Assembly: GCA_030761205.1 (NCBI GenBank)
Contig: JAULJL010000004.1
Span: 19,999,172-20,063,171 of the forward strand
Length of the DNA: 64,000 nucleotides
DNA from: Fremontodendron californicum
Taxonomy: Eukaryota > Streptophyta > Magnoliopsida > Malvales > Malvaceae
Direction: 5' to 3'
A model generated the notes under the pieces. It had not been told where the DNA came from and did not search any database. It saw only the letters and a program-made list of their open reading frames with translations. The position numbers and the translations under genes are program-made. Shown here piece after piece: positions 32,120 through 44,612 of the stretch (position 1 is the first letter of the stretch; each line of letters starts with the position of its first letter).

Positions 32120-35100
32120 TATCGCAACCTAAAAAATAAGAAGTCTTATCGCAAGACTTTATTATTCGCTAAGCGTGCCATAAAAAAAATCGAGGAAAAG
32201 TCGACTTAATTCCTCTTGAAGAGTGAAGGTTTTGAAAATGACCTTGAAAAAGATATGGAGTCGCGACCAATCTTTTTTAGCTAGGTGTCATCGGCCTACC
32301 TATTAAAATGGATTTATAAAATATTTTAAAATTAATTAAAACATTTTTAAAACCAATTTCAAGTCTACGTTTTAAACCAGAGAAAGCAAAGAAGCGGGTT
32401 CCGGACTCGGTTACGTGTGGGAAAGGATTAGCACCCCCATAACGCCCGTATAAAATGGTACCTTATTAATCATGTGTTATCTCAAGTCTCAATAAAAAGT
32501 CAGTTTTAAATTTAGTATTTCAAGTTAATTCCCAATTTAAAGAAAAATAATTCCATTTTTAATTGAAAATGATTCGAAATTTATAAATTCAAAATTTTCC
32601 TATATTTCCCAACAAACATGGCAAAATATAAAAAATGTTATTAGTTTAGTAAACTTTTCGAATCATTTTTATTTTAAAGAAGATATTCCGTTATTAATGA
32701 TAATTGATGATATCCTCCCCAGCAAACCCGGCAGAGAACTCATGAATTATTTTAACTCGGGAATATCTTTATTTTATTGAAATTCATTACCTTTTTGAAA
32801 ACATTTTAAAAAAATATATGAATATGTATGACATAAATAAAATGACATAACAAAGTCTAAATAATATAATGCAACCTAAATGATATGATATAATTTAAAT
32901 GTCTTAGCATATTCTAAATGAAATGAAATATCCTAAGTTATATGATATATTCTAAATGGAATGAAATGACCTAGGTAACATGATATATTCTATATGAAAT
33001 GTAATATCCTAAGTCATATGATACATTCTAAATAAAATAAAATATCCTAAGTGACATAATATTTTCTAAATGAAATGAAATGACCTAGGTAACATAATAT
33101 ATTCTACATGAAATGAAATGACCTAGGTAACATAATATATTCTATATGAAATGAAATAATTTAAACGACATGGTAAATATAAATGATATGGCATATAATC
33201 TAAATGACATGAAATATAAAATAATGCTATCATATAATATGCATGAAAATAAAAATAAAAATAATAATACATGAACATAGTATATGCTAAATAAAATGAC
33301 AAAAATAACTAAATAAGAAGCATAGGATATCATGAAATATTCAAAACCATATAACAAATAACATAATATCAAAAATTTAAATCCAAGATAATAACACCAT
33401 CATGAAAATTAAACATAGCAAAAATTACATATTATATAATATGCATGAATATGAAAAATGCAATGCATGAGAATGTATTTTTTCCTTTAATTAAGGAAAT
33501 CCGTATATCTAAAAAGATATCCGGCTACCTTAGGAAAATATATAAAATTAAATATTCTAAAACCAAAATACTTTGTGATTGTTTGAAAACAATTTTGAAA
33601 AGCTTAGATTAAAAATAAAACTTAGCTAAACCCTTTTTTAAATGGCTCTAATTTCCTAAGTTTAAAATCTCGGACTTGACCACCCTTAACCTGATACTTA
33701 AAATGTTATTTTTAGAGTTTGAAAAGGCTTAGAAACTACCCTAATTCAGTAGCTAAACTTCCTAATCAGCCCTCTCTATTTAACTTAACCAAAACAGAAA
33801 AATGATTTTCCTTCAAATTCAATTATACCTCCACTGTCCAATTTTAAAGCACGATTTTTTACCCTATTTTAAAAATTCAAAAAAATCTAAAAAAAATAAT
33901 GGAGACTTAGAACATGTAGAACTACACGGGAAAAAATACAATTAATATTCTAATTAAAGATGACTACCCTCTCTGTGGCCTTTGATAAATCATTTAAAAA
34001 TCAAAGTAAAAATATTAGAGACTCTCTAAAGGCTCACAAACAGTAGCTAACACTTTTGAAAAGTTAGGCAAAAAATTGGCTAAGAAAAAAAAATCACAAA
34101 GGTAGAATAATTAATTTGACAAATCTTTAATTTTCCACAAGTATGCTCAAGAGAGCATGACTTTGAACCATTAATTGGCCTAAGTCATAAGTCAAGTGGC
34201 AAGGACATGAAATGCATGAAAAATACAGAAAATATGATGCATGAATTGCATGATTTAAAACCTAAATGACATGAAAAATGCATGGCATCAATAAAATGAC
34301 CTAGACCTAAATGAACTTGCATGGCATTTAATGCAACTTAGGTCTAAAATACATGGCAAACAAACCAATCCTAAACCTAAAATATGCATCGTAATAACAC
34401 AAACACATGGAATGCTTAAACAAAATACTCAACCAAACATCATGAAAATACTAACCTATCAACTAACATAACAAAAATGCACACACAAAGCAAACAAAAT
34501 GAAGGTGGCCGAATGGCCTCATGTTCAAAACGAGCATGGAATGTTCATAAACACTTGATATACTAAAATGCTTAACTAAAGAATAACACTCAAATCATGC
34601 AAATATAAAGTAGAGGCATGAAAACCAATAAGCATTTTCACAAACACATCGATTACAAAATATAAAACATAAACAAACTTAAACATTTTGAAAACAGAAA
34701 ATAAAAAATGCAAGAATAGTAAAATAAACATGATAATAGACTCAAAAATGGAAATAAGCAAGCAACCAAATTAAAACAAGCTTCAAGTCTATGCAGTAGA
34801 AGAAGATTTAAAGCATCAAAACTTATTTAATATCAAAAATAACAAGAAATAACAAAGCAAAACAACAACTATAAAAAAAAAAATTGACCATTCGACCATC
34901 TCAAGAACAAAGGAAAGAAACTTTTTTCAAGAGATTTTTATAAGAAAGGATGAAGAAGGAACTTAAAGAAGAACATTGAAAACACTTATTTAAAAGGAAA
35001 AATCAAAAGAAACTCACAATAATAATAATCAAAACAGCAAATCAAGAATAGAAAATCAAAGAAAGTGCAAGAGTATGGTGCTTAAAGCAACCTCTAGAAG

Positions 35101-36725
35101 CTATCTTTCAAGCTTTTTCTCTTCTAACTTTCTTTTCTTTTCTAAACTTTTCTTTTTGCTTTTCAACAATGGAGAGAAAATCGTCAAAAACCAAGAGAGA
35201 ATAGAGAGTGAGTGTAGCTGAAAATGAAAGAGAGAACCCCTTTCTTTAATGTGGCCGAAACCCCCATCTAGGCTAGGATGTTGTCATTTTTCCGTCAACC
35301 AATTTTCATCCAAGGGCTATTGGTCCAAGATGTTTAAAACATGAAATTATCACCCTTAGATTAGGCCATCAGCTATCCACAATTACAGCTGTTCAAGAAT
35401 CTTAAGCCATTATGTTGACACTTTCCCTCTTCATGCATTGGTCCATGTGGCTTATTTGCAAAGGCTTGATCAAAAAATCACTAACTAACTCTTCATTGTT
35501 GGCCTTTTGATTTAAAAATCATAAACTTTCTACCTATCTTTGGGCCTTGGCCGGCCAGACCCTTTCTTTCCAGCCCATATTTAATTTTTTTAAATACAAG
35601 AAAAGCCCTTTTCGATTTCTTGGGTAAAATAACCTTTTTGCTCCTCGAATGTAAATAAATGGCAAACGGACTCCAAATTCAAATTTTATTTTTTCAATAC
35701 TTTGAATTTTGGAAGTTTTCAAAATTTTTCGAGTCCATTTGCTATTTATTTGGAATTTTTTCTTTCAAAATTGCCCTTTTATGCCCCCAAATTTTACCAT
35801 TTTTTAAACGAGCTCCAAATCAAGATTGTTCTTCACCAATCTCTTCCAAATAATTTAAAAGTGTGATCTGGAAGTTTTCATAATTTTTGGAACTAATTTG
35901 GTATTTTTTCGGGATTTATCTTGAATTTTTTATAGGAGACCCGGGATTTGGCCATTTTGCAAACGAACTCCGAATCAAGATTTTATTTTGCCAATCTCTT
36001 CCAAATGATTTAAGAATGATATTTGAAATTTTTCAAAATTTTTGGAGTTCATTTGCTATTTTTCCCAAATTTTCCAATTTTGCCCTTTTGCCTCCGAAAC
36101 CCGGTTTTGCTCAAAACAAGTCCAATTTTCAGATTTTCTTCAAACTGAGCCTTTGGCTATTCTTTTTTAATCACTCCTCATCCATTAGGGGCTTTAGTCC
36201 TACCGATCGGGCCATTTCTTATAATTCTTTCCAATTTCACTAAAATCCACCAAAAATCCTAATTATCGGTTTCTTCCAGATTGACTTTTCCTTCAGTTTT
36301 TCTTTCAAGTGGCTTCTCCATTACCCGTAGTCAGTGCTTAGATTTCATTTGGAACCTTCAATTTTGACCAATTTGGTCATTTAAGCATTTTTCCCCAAAT
36401 TTCTCGGATTAGGGTTTCCTTTCTACTAAATCTCCATAACCCAACTTTCTAACTCCATATCTTTCGATGTAGACCTCGGATTATCAAAATTATTTCACCA
36501 TTTTTCAATTGAACTTCAAATCTTGATTTTGAAAGTGGGTTGACTTTCTTAGTAGTTGACTTTTCGAGGTTGACTTTTTCAAGTTTGACTTTTTATGCTC
36601 GCCCTCTTAAACTAAGTCTTGGAGTACCACCTGCATGATGAAAAAAGTCTTTTTACATTCTAAAACATCAATTTAGGAAGAAAACATACCTGTTTTAGTG
36701 GTCCGGACAAAATTAGGTGTCTAAA
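32120..36725 (-). repeat. Gypsy B 3' LTR (4606 bp)
   Basis: On the plus strand it opens TATCGCAACCTAAAAAATAAG (complement of the LTR end) and closes AAATTAGGTGTCTAAA (complement of the LTR start). The minisatellite is present in reverse at about 32870-33150. Its left end carries a perfect 7 bp hairpin AAGTCTT-ATCGC-AAGACTT (32141-32159). It matches LTR5 (49879-51868) closely over the shared part, as expected for an LTR pair. Confidence 0.9.
32870..33150 (-). repeat. LTR-internal minisatellite (copy in LTR of B)
   Basis: Reverse-orientation units such as CATATGATATATTCTAAATG and AAATGAAATGACCTAGGTAA, of about 38-40 bp, in about seven copies. Confidence 0.85.
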
Positions 36726-36741
36726 CTGCCCCTCTTTGGCT
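36726..36741 (-). promoter_or_regulatory. polypurine tract of Gypsy B
   Basis: The plus strand reads CTGCCCCTCTTTGG, the complement of CCAAAGAGGGGCAG, directly adjoining the LTR start. It is identical in form to the tract of A. Confidence 0.8.
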
Positions 36742-37014
36742 ATTGCTGAGAATCAGGAATCAGGCAAAGATAAACAAATACTAATTTTGTTCGGTTAATG
36801 AAATCACATGTGAAGGGAAGGGAAAGGGTTTTTTTTTAATTTTTTTTCCATTTTCATTTTTTTTGATGTTTTTTTTTTCATTTATTATTTATTTATTTTT
36901 TGTTTTGTTTTTTTTTTTTTTTGTTGAAAAAAAGCTATAAATAGAAGATATTGTCCTTAAATTCAATTCCCTGACTAATCAAGGCTCGACCCATCCTAAG
37001 GAAACGAGTTCGAT

Positions 37015-37500
37015 TTGGAAGAAAAAATTGTGCCCGGAGGTCTTAAGAATGATGCCCGGAGGTATTAAAAATGGTGCCCGGAGGCCTTACCCGTGATTTG
37101 AAAAACTATGCCTAGAGGTCTTAAGAATGGTGCCCGGAGGCCTTACCCATAATTTTGAAAAAAAAGAGCTGTATGCGGCTTTAAAAAATGATGCTCTGAG
37201 CTCTTAAAAATGGTGCCCAGAGGTCTTAAAAATGGTGCCCTGAGGCTTTACCCGTGATTTTTAAAAAAATGCACTGTATGCGGCTTCAAAAATGATGCCC
37301 GGAGGTCTTAAAAATGGTTCTCGGAGGTCTTAAGAATGGTGCTCGGAGGCTTTACCCGTGATTTGAAAAATTATGCCCGGAGGTCTTAAGAATGGGTCTC
37401 AGAGGCCTTATCCGTGATTTTGAAACAAATACGCTGTATGCGGTTTTAAGAAAGATGCCCGGAGGTCTTAAGAATGGTGCCCGGAGGCCTTACCCATGAT
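37015..37500 (-). repeat. short tandem array with GCCCGGAGG core (Gypsy B 3' UTR)
   Basis: Plus-strand units of about 25-35 bp read TTAAGAATGGTGCCCGGAGG with variants CTTACCCGTGATTTGAAAAA and CTGTATGCGGCTT. Around a dozen and a half GGAGG/GAGG-bearing units occur. The core is not found in the A or C 3' UTRs. Confidence 0.88.
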
Positions 37501-38045
37501 TTGAAAATACCTTGACGACGGTCTCAAGGCTCAACTCATTTGATAAACAGAATGAGTTCGATTTAAAACAAAAGGAAATACCTCGACGGTGGTCTCAAGG
37601 CTTGAACAGAATGAATTCGATTTAAAACAAAAGGAAATACCTCGACGGTGGTCTCAAGGCTCGAATCATTTGATGAAACAGAATGAATTCGATTTAAAAC
37701 AAAAGGAAATACCTCGACGGTGGTCTCAAGGCTCGAGTCATTTGATAAAACAGAATGAATTCGATTTAAAACAAAAGGAAGTACCTCGACGGTGGTCTCA
37801 GGCTAGACTCATTTGATAAAACAGAATGAATTCGATTTAAAACAAAAGGAAATACTAAGAATGATTCTGGGTTTGGTTCATTTTGAAAAAATAAATTTAA
37901 CTTGAAAATGAAAGAAACATACCTCGACGGCGGTCTCAGAGCTCGACCTATTTGAGAAGCAAAATGAATTCGATTTGGAAAGGAAACGTACCTCGACGGT
38001 GATCTCGGGGCTCGACTCGCTTGCAAAACAGAATGAGTTCACTTT
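37500..38045 (-). repeat. tandem array of ~60 bp units (Gypsy B 3' UTR)
   Basis: About eight units; on the plus strand ACCTCGACGGTGGTCTCAAG, GCTCGACTCATTTGATAAAA, CAGAATGAATTCGATTTAAA. It is the reverse complement of the unit family in A and C. The open frame at 37589-37816 is a by-product of the period. Confidence 0.92.
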
Positions 38046-38820
38046 GGGGAAGTCCAAGTTTTCCTGATTTCTGCAATGTTAGCTAAATGCAATAATGAGA
38101 ATGACATGCTTTGTAAATGCTTGTATGTTTCCTAAGAATGAATGCAATCAAATGGTTGTGTCATGATTTCTAGTCCATGGTTTCTTTGAGGTTCACAGAT
38201 TATCCGACTTCATGACAGAGTCTTTAATTGTTCACCGATACCTCACTTAAGGAATTCTTCACTCAAGATAACTTGTCAAACAGTCTCAGTTTTTGACTTT
38301 CACTGAAATTCACATATTTTCTGACTTCGTGATGGAGTCTCCAACACATTCACTGTTTTCTTTTCTTGGTGAACTTTCTCAACCTTTCCCAAGATTTAAA
38401 TTTATTCCTTAGTAATACTCTGAAATCCTTTTATTTAAAGATTTTTTTATTACTAATCATCATTCAATTTAATAACAATCATAATGCATCTCAAAAATGT
38501 ATGAAAGAAAATATGAATCAAGCAAAAATTGTCATGAAAAGGATAACAATAATTTATTGCAAGAAATGTTTTAAAATAGTAAAAATAAATATCAAGTATA
38601 TAAGAAACAAATGTAAAGTTATAGGTTGTAGATGCCCCGGATGCGGAATATTTTGGACCCCTCATTTTCAAACAATTTGAAATTTCTCTTGAACAAGCAA
38701 TTTACTTGGGTAACCTCTCGGTTTTCGTAGTTACATCAGACTGAGTTGTTCCCCTTTCTTCTGATTTTCAGATACTTTCTCCCCCTTTACACGAAGCACT
38801 GATTCGAACTTTTAATCAGT

Positions 38821-38906
38821 ACCTAAGCCGCCCTTCCCGGGTTTTCAGCTCAAGTGTCCTCTATTCAGTATTAAGTCGCCCTTTGCAGGTTTTCGGCTTG
38901 AACCTC
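38821..38906 (-). ncRNA. candidate double RNA hairpin in Gypsy B 3' UTR
   Basis: On the minus (sense) strand ACTTGAGCTG pairs with CGGCTTAGGT over ten positions using three G-U pairs around AAAACCCGGGAAGGG. The second hairpin pairs CAAGCCG with CGACTTA imperfectly around AAAACCTGCAAAGGG. The wobble pairs work only in the sense strand, as expected for an RNA element. Confidence 0.48.
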
Positions 38907-39556
38907 TCCTTTTACATTCTTTTTTCATTTCAATATTTTTTTTTTTTGTATTCTACTATGCATCTGAGAATTCTAAATGCTTCCAAGGTAAAAATATCAA
39001 TTCAAAAGATGGGATGAATTCTGAGAATAACCTTTCAAATTGAATATCCATGCTTGATCAAAATAGGCTTTTAAAGCACGTAATGTAGGCCAAGGTTCGG
39101 GTTTAGAAATGAAGGATAAAATAGGCCCAAAGTGTGTTTAAGGGTGATTGGAACAAGGATCATTTCGAGAGGAGAACTTATTCTTGAAACATTTGTCCCT
39201 TTTTTGGACTTTCTTTTTTTTTCCTTTTTTTTTTGTTGCTTTATTGGCTTTCATTTGCCACATTTTTCGATGGCTTTCTTTTTGCCATGATTTTTTTTAT
39301 TAATTTTCCTCGCTTTTGCCCTCCAGTGGAGAGGGTGATCCTTGATCAAGGTTTAAAGAAAGAAATAATTCCTAAGGCTCAAAGGGGTGACTAAGGATAA
39401 TTTCTTTTTAGTAAAAGGAATATGAAAGATGGTCATTCATCATATCAAGCATGAATATTCTCTTTGAAAAGCAATTCACAGGGGAGATAGATATATAGAA
39501 TTTCCATTTTTACACTTGGAATCATTTGAATTTCCATGTGCACAACATCATTTTTT

Positions 39557-40655
39557 TTAAGCATAATACTTCTTCAGTTTATCAGCATTCACGGGATTTC
39601 TGAAATCCTCCCCGTCCATTTTAGTTAAATTCAATGCTCCTCCAGAAAAAGCTCTTTTAACCACATAGCGTCCTTCCCAATTCGGAGCCCATTTTTCTCT
39701 CGGGTCCTTCACTATAGGGAGAATTTTCCTCAGTACCAACTCCCCTTCTCGGAACTGTCTAGGACGAACTTTCTTGTTGTGGGCTCGAATCATCCTTTTC
39801 TGATACAACTGCCCGTGACAAATTGCTTTCAATCTTTTTCTCCTCGATGAGATTCAACTGTTCATAACGAGCTCTAACCCATTCTGCTTCTTCTAGGCCA
39901 ACTTCCATCAAAACCCGAAGTGAAGGGATCTCAACTTCAATAGGTAGCACTGCCTCTATCCCTTATACCAAAGAAAACGGCGTTGCCCCTGTAAATGTAC
40001 GGACTGAAGTACGATATGCATGAAGAGCAAAAGGCAAGATCTCGTGCCAATCCTTGTACACATCAGTCATCTTCTCAACAATCTTCTTGATGTTCTTGTT
40101 AGCTGCTTCTACTGCGCCATTCATCTTCGGACGGTAAGGTACCGAATTATGATGTGTGATCTTGAACTGAGTACACACTTCTCTCATCATCTTATTGTTC
40201 AAATTGAGAGCATTATCCGAAATAATTCTTGCTGGCAACCCATAACGACATATGATTTCTTTCTTAACAAATCTACATACCACTGACTTTGTTACATTCG
40301 AATAGGAAGCAGCTTCTACCCACTTTGTGAAATAATCTATGGCCACCAAGATGAAACGATGTCCATTTGAAGCTTTCGGGGTAATAGGCCCGATCATATC
40401 CATTCCCCACATTGAAAAGGGCCACGGTGCAGTCATGATATGTAATAGTGATGGCGACACATGAATCTTATCTGTATATATCTGGCATTTATGGCACTTT
40501 CGAGAATAACTGATACAATCGCTTTCCATTGTCAACCAATAACACCATGCCCTCATAATCTGCTTAACAAGCATATGACCATTAGGATGAGTGCCACATA
40601 TCCCTTCATTGACCTCTTCTATAATTCTCCGAGCTTCGACAGATCCACACATCTC
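39557..40655 (-). pseudogene. Gypsy B integrase (frameshifted)
   Basis: The segment 40652-39963 carries the H2C2 finger (GTHPNGH, CHKCQIYTD) and the catalytic core: GMDMIGPITPKASNGH (Asp), IISDNALNLNN (Asp) and MNGAVEAANKN (Glu). The tail TGATPFSLV is followed by a stop. Residues from MLPIEVEIPSLRVLMEVGLE follow in the same frame, then a frameshift near 39830. The C-terminal part (KWAPNWEGRYVVKRAFSGG, NADKLKKYYA) ends at 39557. Upstream, a frameshift near 40640 separates it from the linker. The catalytic residues are intact, so it is less damaged than a typical fossil. Confidence 0.87.
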
Positions 40656-41290
40656 AATAAGACTTGGTCTTTTCCTTTCTTGTAGAGAATCTCACTATCT
40701 AGAACAAAACCCATTGCTAGCCTTCTCAGAGTCCTTTTGTCATTTTTTGTTGCTTGTTCTGGATACTGTTGACTCTTGTTGTACTGCAAGATGTCGTTAT
40801 ACCAAGGGAGGCCATCTACTTCTTCTTCAATACTCAAACAGTGGGCAGGAGACTCATATATACTCATCTTTATTGGTACAACTTCAGCCCCGTCATTCAC
40901 TTTATACATTGATGACAAAGTAGCTAGAGCATCTGCCATTCGGTTTTCTTCTCGAGGAAAGTAATTGAAATTCACTTCTTCAAATTCCTCCAATAAACTC
41001 AATATGAGTTCTCAAAATTGGATTAGCTTTGTATCTCGGGTTTTCCATTCTCCTCGTAGCTGGTATATCACTAAGGCTGAGTCTCCAAACACTACTAATA
41101 CTTTGATCTTTCTGTCCACTGCAGCACGAAGGCCCATAGTACACGCTTCATACTCGGCAGTATTGTTTGTACAATCAAAATCCAATCTAGTAGTGAAAGC
41201 ATAATAATCTTCTTCTCGGGATATAAGGACTACACCAATTCCGTGCCCCATGGCATTAGATGTGCCATCAAAATACATTTTTCACACTTT
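40656..41290 (-). pseudogene. Gypsy B second (archaeal-type) RNase H and linker
   Basis: MYFDGTSNAMGHGIGVVLIS starts the domain (first catalytic Asp in YFDG). CTNNTAEYEACTMGL supplies the Glu and VFGDSALVIYQLRG the next Asp. After a stop at about 41010, REENRMADALATLSSMYKVN supplies the last acidic residues and the usual domain end. An extra RNase H after the ordinary one is described for the Tat group of gypsy elements. The frame is the same as the RT upstream. The region continues as a linker (HCLSIEEEVDGLPWYNDIL) toward integrase. Confidence 0.8.
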
Positions 41291-43015
41291 CTTCTTCAGG
41301 GGAATCTCATCTGTTTGTGAAACATACATCAAATCTTTATCCGGGAAGTCAAAGTTCAACGGCTTATAATCTTCCACTGCACGACTTGCTAAGAATTCAG
41401 CTACTGCACTACCTTTGATACCTTTCTAGCTCACATATACAATGTCGTACTCTAATAATAAAACCTGCCATCTTGCTGTTCTTCCTAACAAAGAAGGTGC
41501 TTCCAACATGTACTTGATTAGATCTAGTTTGGCAATCAACCACGTTGTGTGGTACAACATGTACTGTCTGAGTCTTCGAGCAGTCCAAGCTAAGGCACAA
41601 CACAACTTTTCTACTGATGAATATTTCAACTCAAAATCTGTGAACTTCTTGCTGAGGTAGTAAACTGCCTGTTCTTTCTTTCCAGTCTCATCAAGCTGCC
41701 CCAAAACACAACCCATGGATCTCTCACATACTGATAAATACAGTATCATTGGTTTATCCAGAACAGGTGGCATTAGTATTGGTGGGTTGGATAGATAATG
41801 TTTAACCTTTTCAAATGCAATCTGACAACCTTCATCCCATTCTCCTGGATCACAATTTCGAAGTAACTTAAATATTGGATCACAGTTGTTGGTTAATTGA
41901 GAAATAAACCGAGCAATGTAATTCAATCTCCCCAAGAAGCCTCTTACTTCCTTTTGAGTGCGAGGTGATGGAAAATTCTGAATGGCCTTTACTTTATCCG
42001 GGTCAATCTCAATTCCTCTTTTGCTGACGACAAAACCCAACAATTTCCCTTAGGTAACTCCAAAAGTGCATTTTGCCGGAATTAGCTTGAGGCTAAACTT
42101 CTTTAGTCGTTCAAAGAGCGTCTTAAGATTCGCAATATGCTCTTCTTCTCCTTGTGACTTTGCGATCATGTCATCAACATAGACCTCAATTCCCTTATGC
42201 ATCATATCATGAAAAAAGGTCACCATGGCTCTCTGCTATGTTGCCCCAGCATTCTTCAACCTAAATGGCATTACCTTGTAGCAGAAAGTTCCCCACATTG
42301 TAACAAATGTGGTTTTCTCCATATCTTTCGGTGCCATCTTGATCTGATTGTATCTTGGGAATCCGTCCATGAAAGAAAATAAAGAACTTTTCACCGTATT
42401 ATCTACCAGAGTATCAATATGGGGCAAAGGGAAATTATCTTTAGGGCTGGCCTTGTTCAAATCTCGGTAATCAATGCACATCCGCACCTTGCCATCATTT
42501 TTTGGTATTGGAACAATATTTGCCACCCATTCTGGATATTTTGCCACCTCTAAGAATCCAACATCAAATTGCTTCTTCACCTCCTCTTTTATCTTTAACA
42601 GCATGCCTAGCCACATTCTTCTCAACATTTTCTGAATTGGCTTGCATTCTGACCTTAAAGGGAGCTTATGAACCACAATATCTGGATCCAACCCTAGCAT
42701 GTCTTGGTAAGACCATGCAAATACATCCACATATTCTTGGAGCAAGGCTATCAATTCACCTTTTATTAATAATGACAACGAAGTTCCGATTTTGACTTCC
42801 TTTATCTCTTCACCATCTCCCAAATTTTCATTTCCAATAATTCCTTATGAGGAAGTACTTGTTTCTCCTCTTGTTCTATTTTCCTTAATAGATCTGGAGG
42901 TAGACAATAATCCTCAATATCTTTGTTAGCCTCAAAATCACCTGTGCAAATGGGTCTTTCAAAATCAATTTCAAAATTACTGACAGGAAGGTCCTTATAT
43001 TCCGCATCCGTACAC
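41291..43015 (-). pseudogene. Gypsy B reverse transcriptase and RNase H
   Basis: One frame covers nearly all of it. The pre-RT segment (DAEYKDLPVSNFEIDFERPI, PPDLLRKIEQEEKQVLPH) follows the intron; RT has WVANIVPIPKNDGKVRMCID, YRDLNKASPKDNFPLPHID, FSFMDGFPRYNQIKMAPKDM, FCYKVMPFRLKNAGAT and the catalytic YVDD (42181-42170). GFLGRLNYIARFISQLT marks the connection region missing in A, then ordinary RNase H (LYLSVCERSMGCVLGQLDET, CALAWTARRLRQYMLYHT). Stops occur near 42235, 42050 and 41430, and there is a frameshift near 42825. It copies element RNA into DNA; this copy is dead but close to complete. Confidence 0.88.
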
Positions 43016-43231
43016 CTGTAAATAGGTGGAGAAGAAACAATTTAGGAAAATATATAATGAAGACAAAATAAAAAATGAAAATGAAAGAATATGGACACAT
43101 CAATATGGATAAAATGCATTGTGCTTGTTATTTATTGAACGAAAATGTTTAAACAAAAAGCCCATTACAGAAAAAAAAAACTCTTAATATCTCTGGGAAA
43201 AGATAATTAAGATTGTTTTTTAAAACATTAC
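43016..43231 (-). other. intron between protease and RT of Gypsy B (216 bp)
   Basis: On the minus strand the donor is ACAAC/GTAATG and the acceptor TATTTACAG/GTGTACGG. Removal joins TELPIVFKSITT in phase with CTDAEYKDLPVSNFEIDF. Position, phase and length match the intron of A (217 bp), although the two copies differ in sequence. Confidence 0.82.
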
Positions 43232-44592
43232 GTTGTAATAGACTTAAAAACTATGGGCAACTCAGTCGCACACTAATTGGTTAGTCTATATCCTAGTGGA
43301 CAAGGTCGCACCATCTAGTTCGCACTATCACTTTCCAACCCTTCTTTCCCGATCATGTAAATCACCATATCCTGAATCTGCCCCTCTTTATTCACATGGA
43401 ATTTTCAAAAGCTTGCTGGGTCATTATGAGCACATCCTCTGAATTCTTTTCTCCGAATAGAAAACTAGCAGAGCGAAAAGTTGTGAAGGATTGGTGGGAA
43501 AGTCATGGGTTCCCATTCAATATCCATACCCACGAGATGGGCCATCCTCCTTTGTGGGTTCTTTTCAACTTGTTTTCTCCTCCCATGGGCCTTCGAAATA
43601 TACCCTAAGCCAAACCGATCTTTCTTTCCCACTACTTCCATTGCTCGGGCCATCCCTTGAAAATATTTCCCCAAACCTTTTCCAGCCCTACAGCCTTTTC
43701 CCACTGTGGTTCTTACTCCCAGCCTTGTGTTCTTGGACAACCTTGGTTTTGGAATTTTTTGTCCTTCAATGACGAAACTGCATTTACGAATTCCAAAAGA
43801 CCAAAAAAAACATTCTACGGCATCTTCATTGGGTTCAACATAAGGAGATTCAATAGATGCGAAGGCTGTTATGTCTTATTCTCTTGATACAGTTATCAAA
43901 CGGCCCTCCATCATAAATTTTAGCTTTTGGTGGAGAGACGAGGGTACAGCCCCTGCCGAATGTATCCATGGCCTTCCCAACAAGCAATTATAAGACGGAT
44001 TAATATCCATGACCTGGAAGTTCACCGTATAAGTACATGGGCCTATCTCTAGAGAAACCTCAATAGTTCTCATTACCTCTCTCCTGGTACAATCGAAAGC
44101 CCTGACTGTTGTGCAACTCGGTAACATATAAGACATATCCACTGGCAACTTAGACAGGGTTGCCAAGGGCATTACATTTAATGAAGAACTATTGTCCAGA
44201 AGCACCCATGGTAGTATATGCCCCTTGCAGGTGGTTGTTATGTGAAGAGCCTTTGTGGACCCAATACCATTAGGTGGTATTTCATCATAATTGAAAAATA
44301 TATGGTCGTCCGCCGCAATGTTTCCCACCAGCCTATCTAACTTTTCTACTGATATGTTGTTAGCCACGTATTCCTGATTCATCACTCTTAACAGGGCATT
44401 TCTGTGTGGCTCTGAGTTTAATAGCAAGGATAAGATGGAGATTCTTGCTGGCTGACGCTGCAATTGCTCAACCACACTATACTCACTATGTTTTATGAAC
44501 TTTAAAAACTCACATGCCTCCTTCTCGTTTATCGGCTCCTTTATCCTATTTACCGGGGCTGATCCCCTCTCTACTTTTTTTGACAAATCCAT
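43232..44592 (-). pseudogene. Gypsy B aspartic protease and G-patch-like linker
   Basis: The open segment 44592-43876 (238 residues) starts MDLSKKVERGSAPVN. It carries INEKEACEFLKFIKHSEYSV, the protease active site LLDNSSSLNVMP (Gly of the usual triad read as Ser, as in A) and VMDINPSYNCLLGRPWIHS. A stop at its end separates the linker 43740-43465 with GCRAGKGLGKYFQGMARAME, a G-patch-like glycine motif, then VGMDIEWEPMTFPPI. A short conserved tail (WMVRPCPLGYRLTN, TELPIVFK) runs to the intron donor. Upstream, gag ends about 20 bp away. It would cleave the polyprotein. Confidence 0.84.
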
Positions 44593-44612
44593 ATCAATAT
44601 GGATTGGTTCAA

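Larger units (their letters stand above)
36742..39556 (-). other. Gypsy B 3' UTR
   Basis: Non-coding, inverted relative to A and C. From integrase outward it holds the palindrome CCTTGATCAAGG (39340-39351), the conserved block around 39050-39130, the hairpin pair (38821-38906), about 0.8 kb of conserved UTR, then two tandem arrays and the polypurine tract. Confidence 0.85.

Noticed and set aside
35659..36243. Pair of ORFs (64 and 118 residues) in LTR4
   Set aside because: They are the inverted counterpart of the LTR repeat above; not conserved as proteins.
37589..37816. 75-residue repetitive ORF (QNEFDLKQKEIPRRWSQG units)
   Set aside because: It is open only because the ~60 bp repeat happens to be a multiple of three and free of stops; the same array in A and C reads differently.
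40020..41660. Plus-strand ORFs across Gypsy B pol
   Set aside because: They are antisense to RT, RNase H and integrase on the minus strand; no domain in the plus frames.
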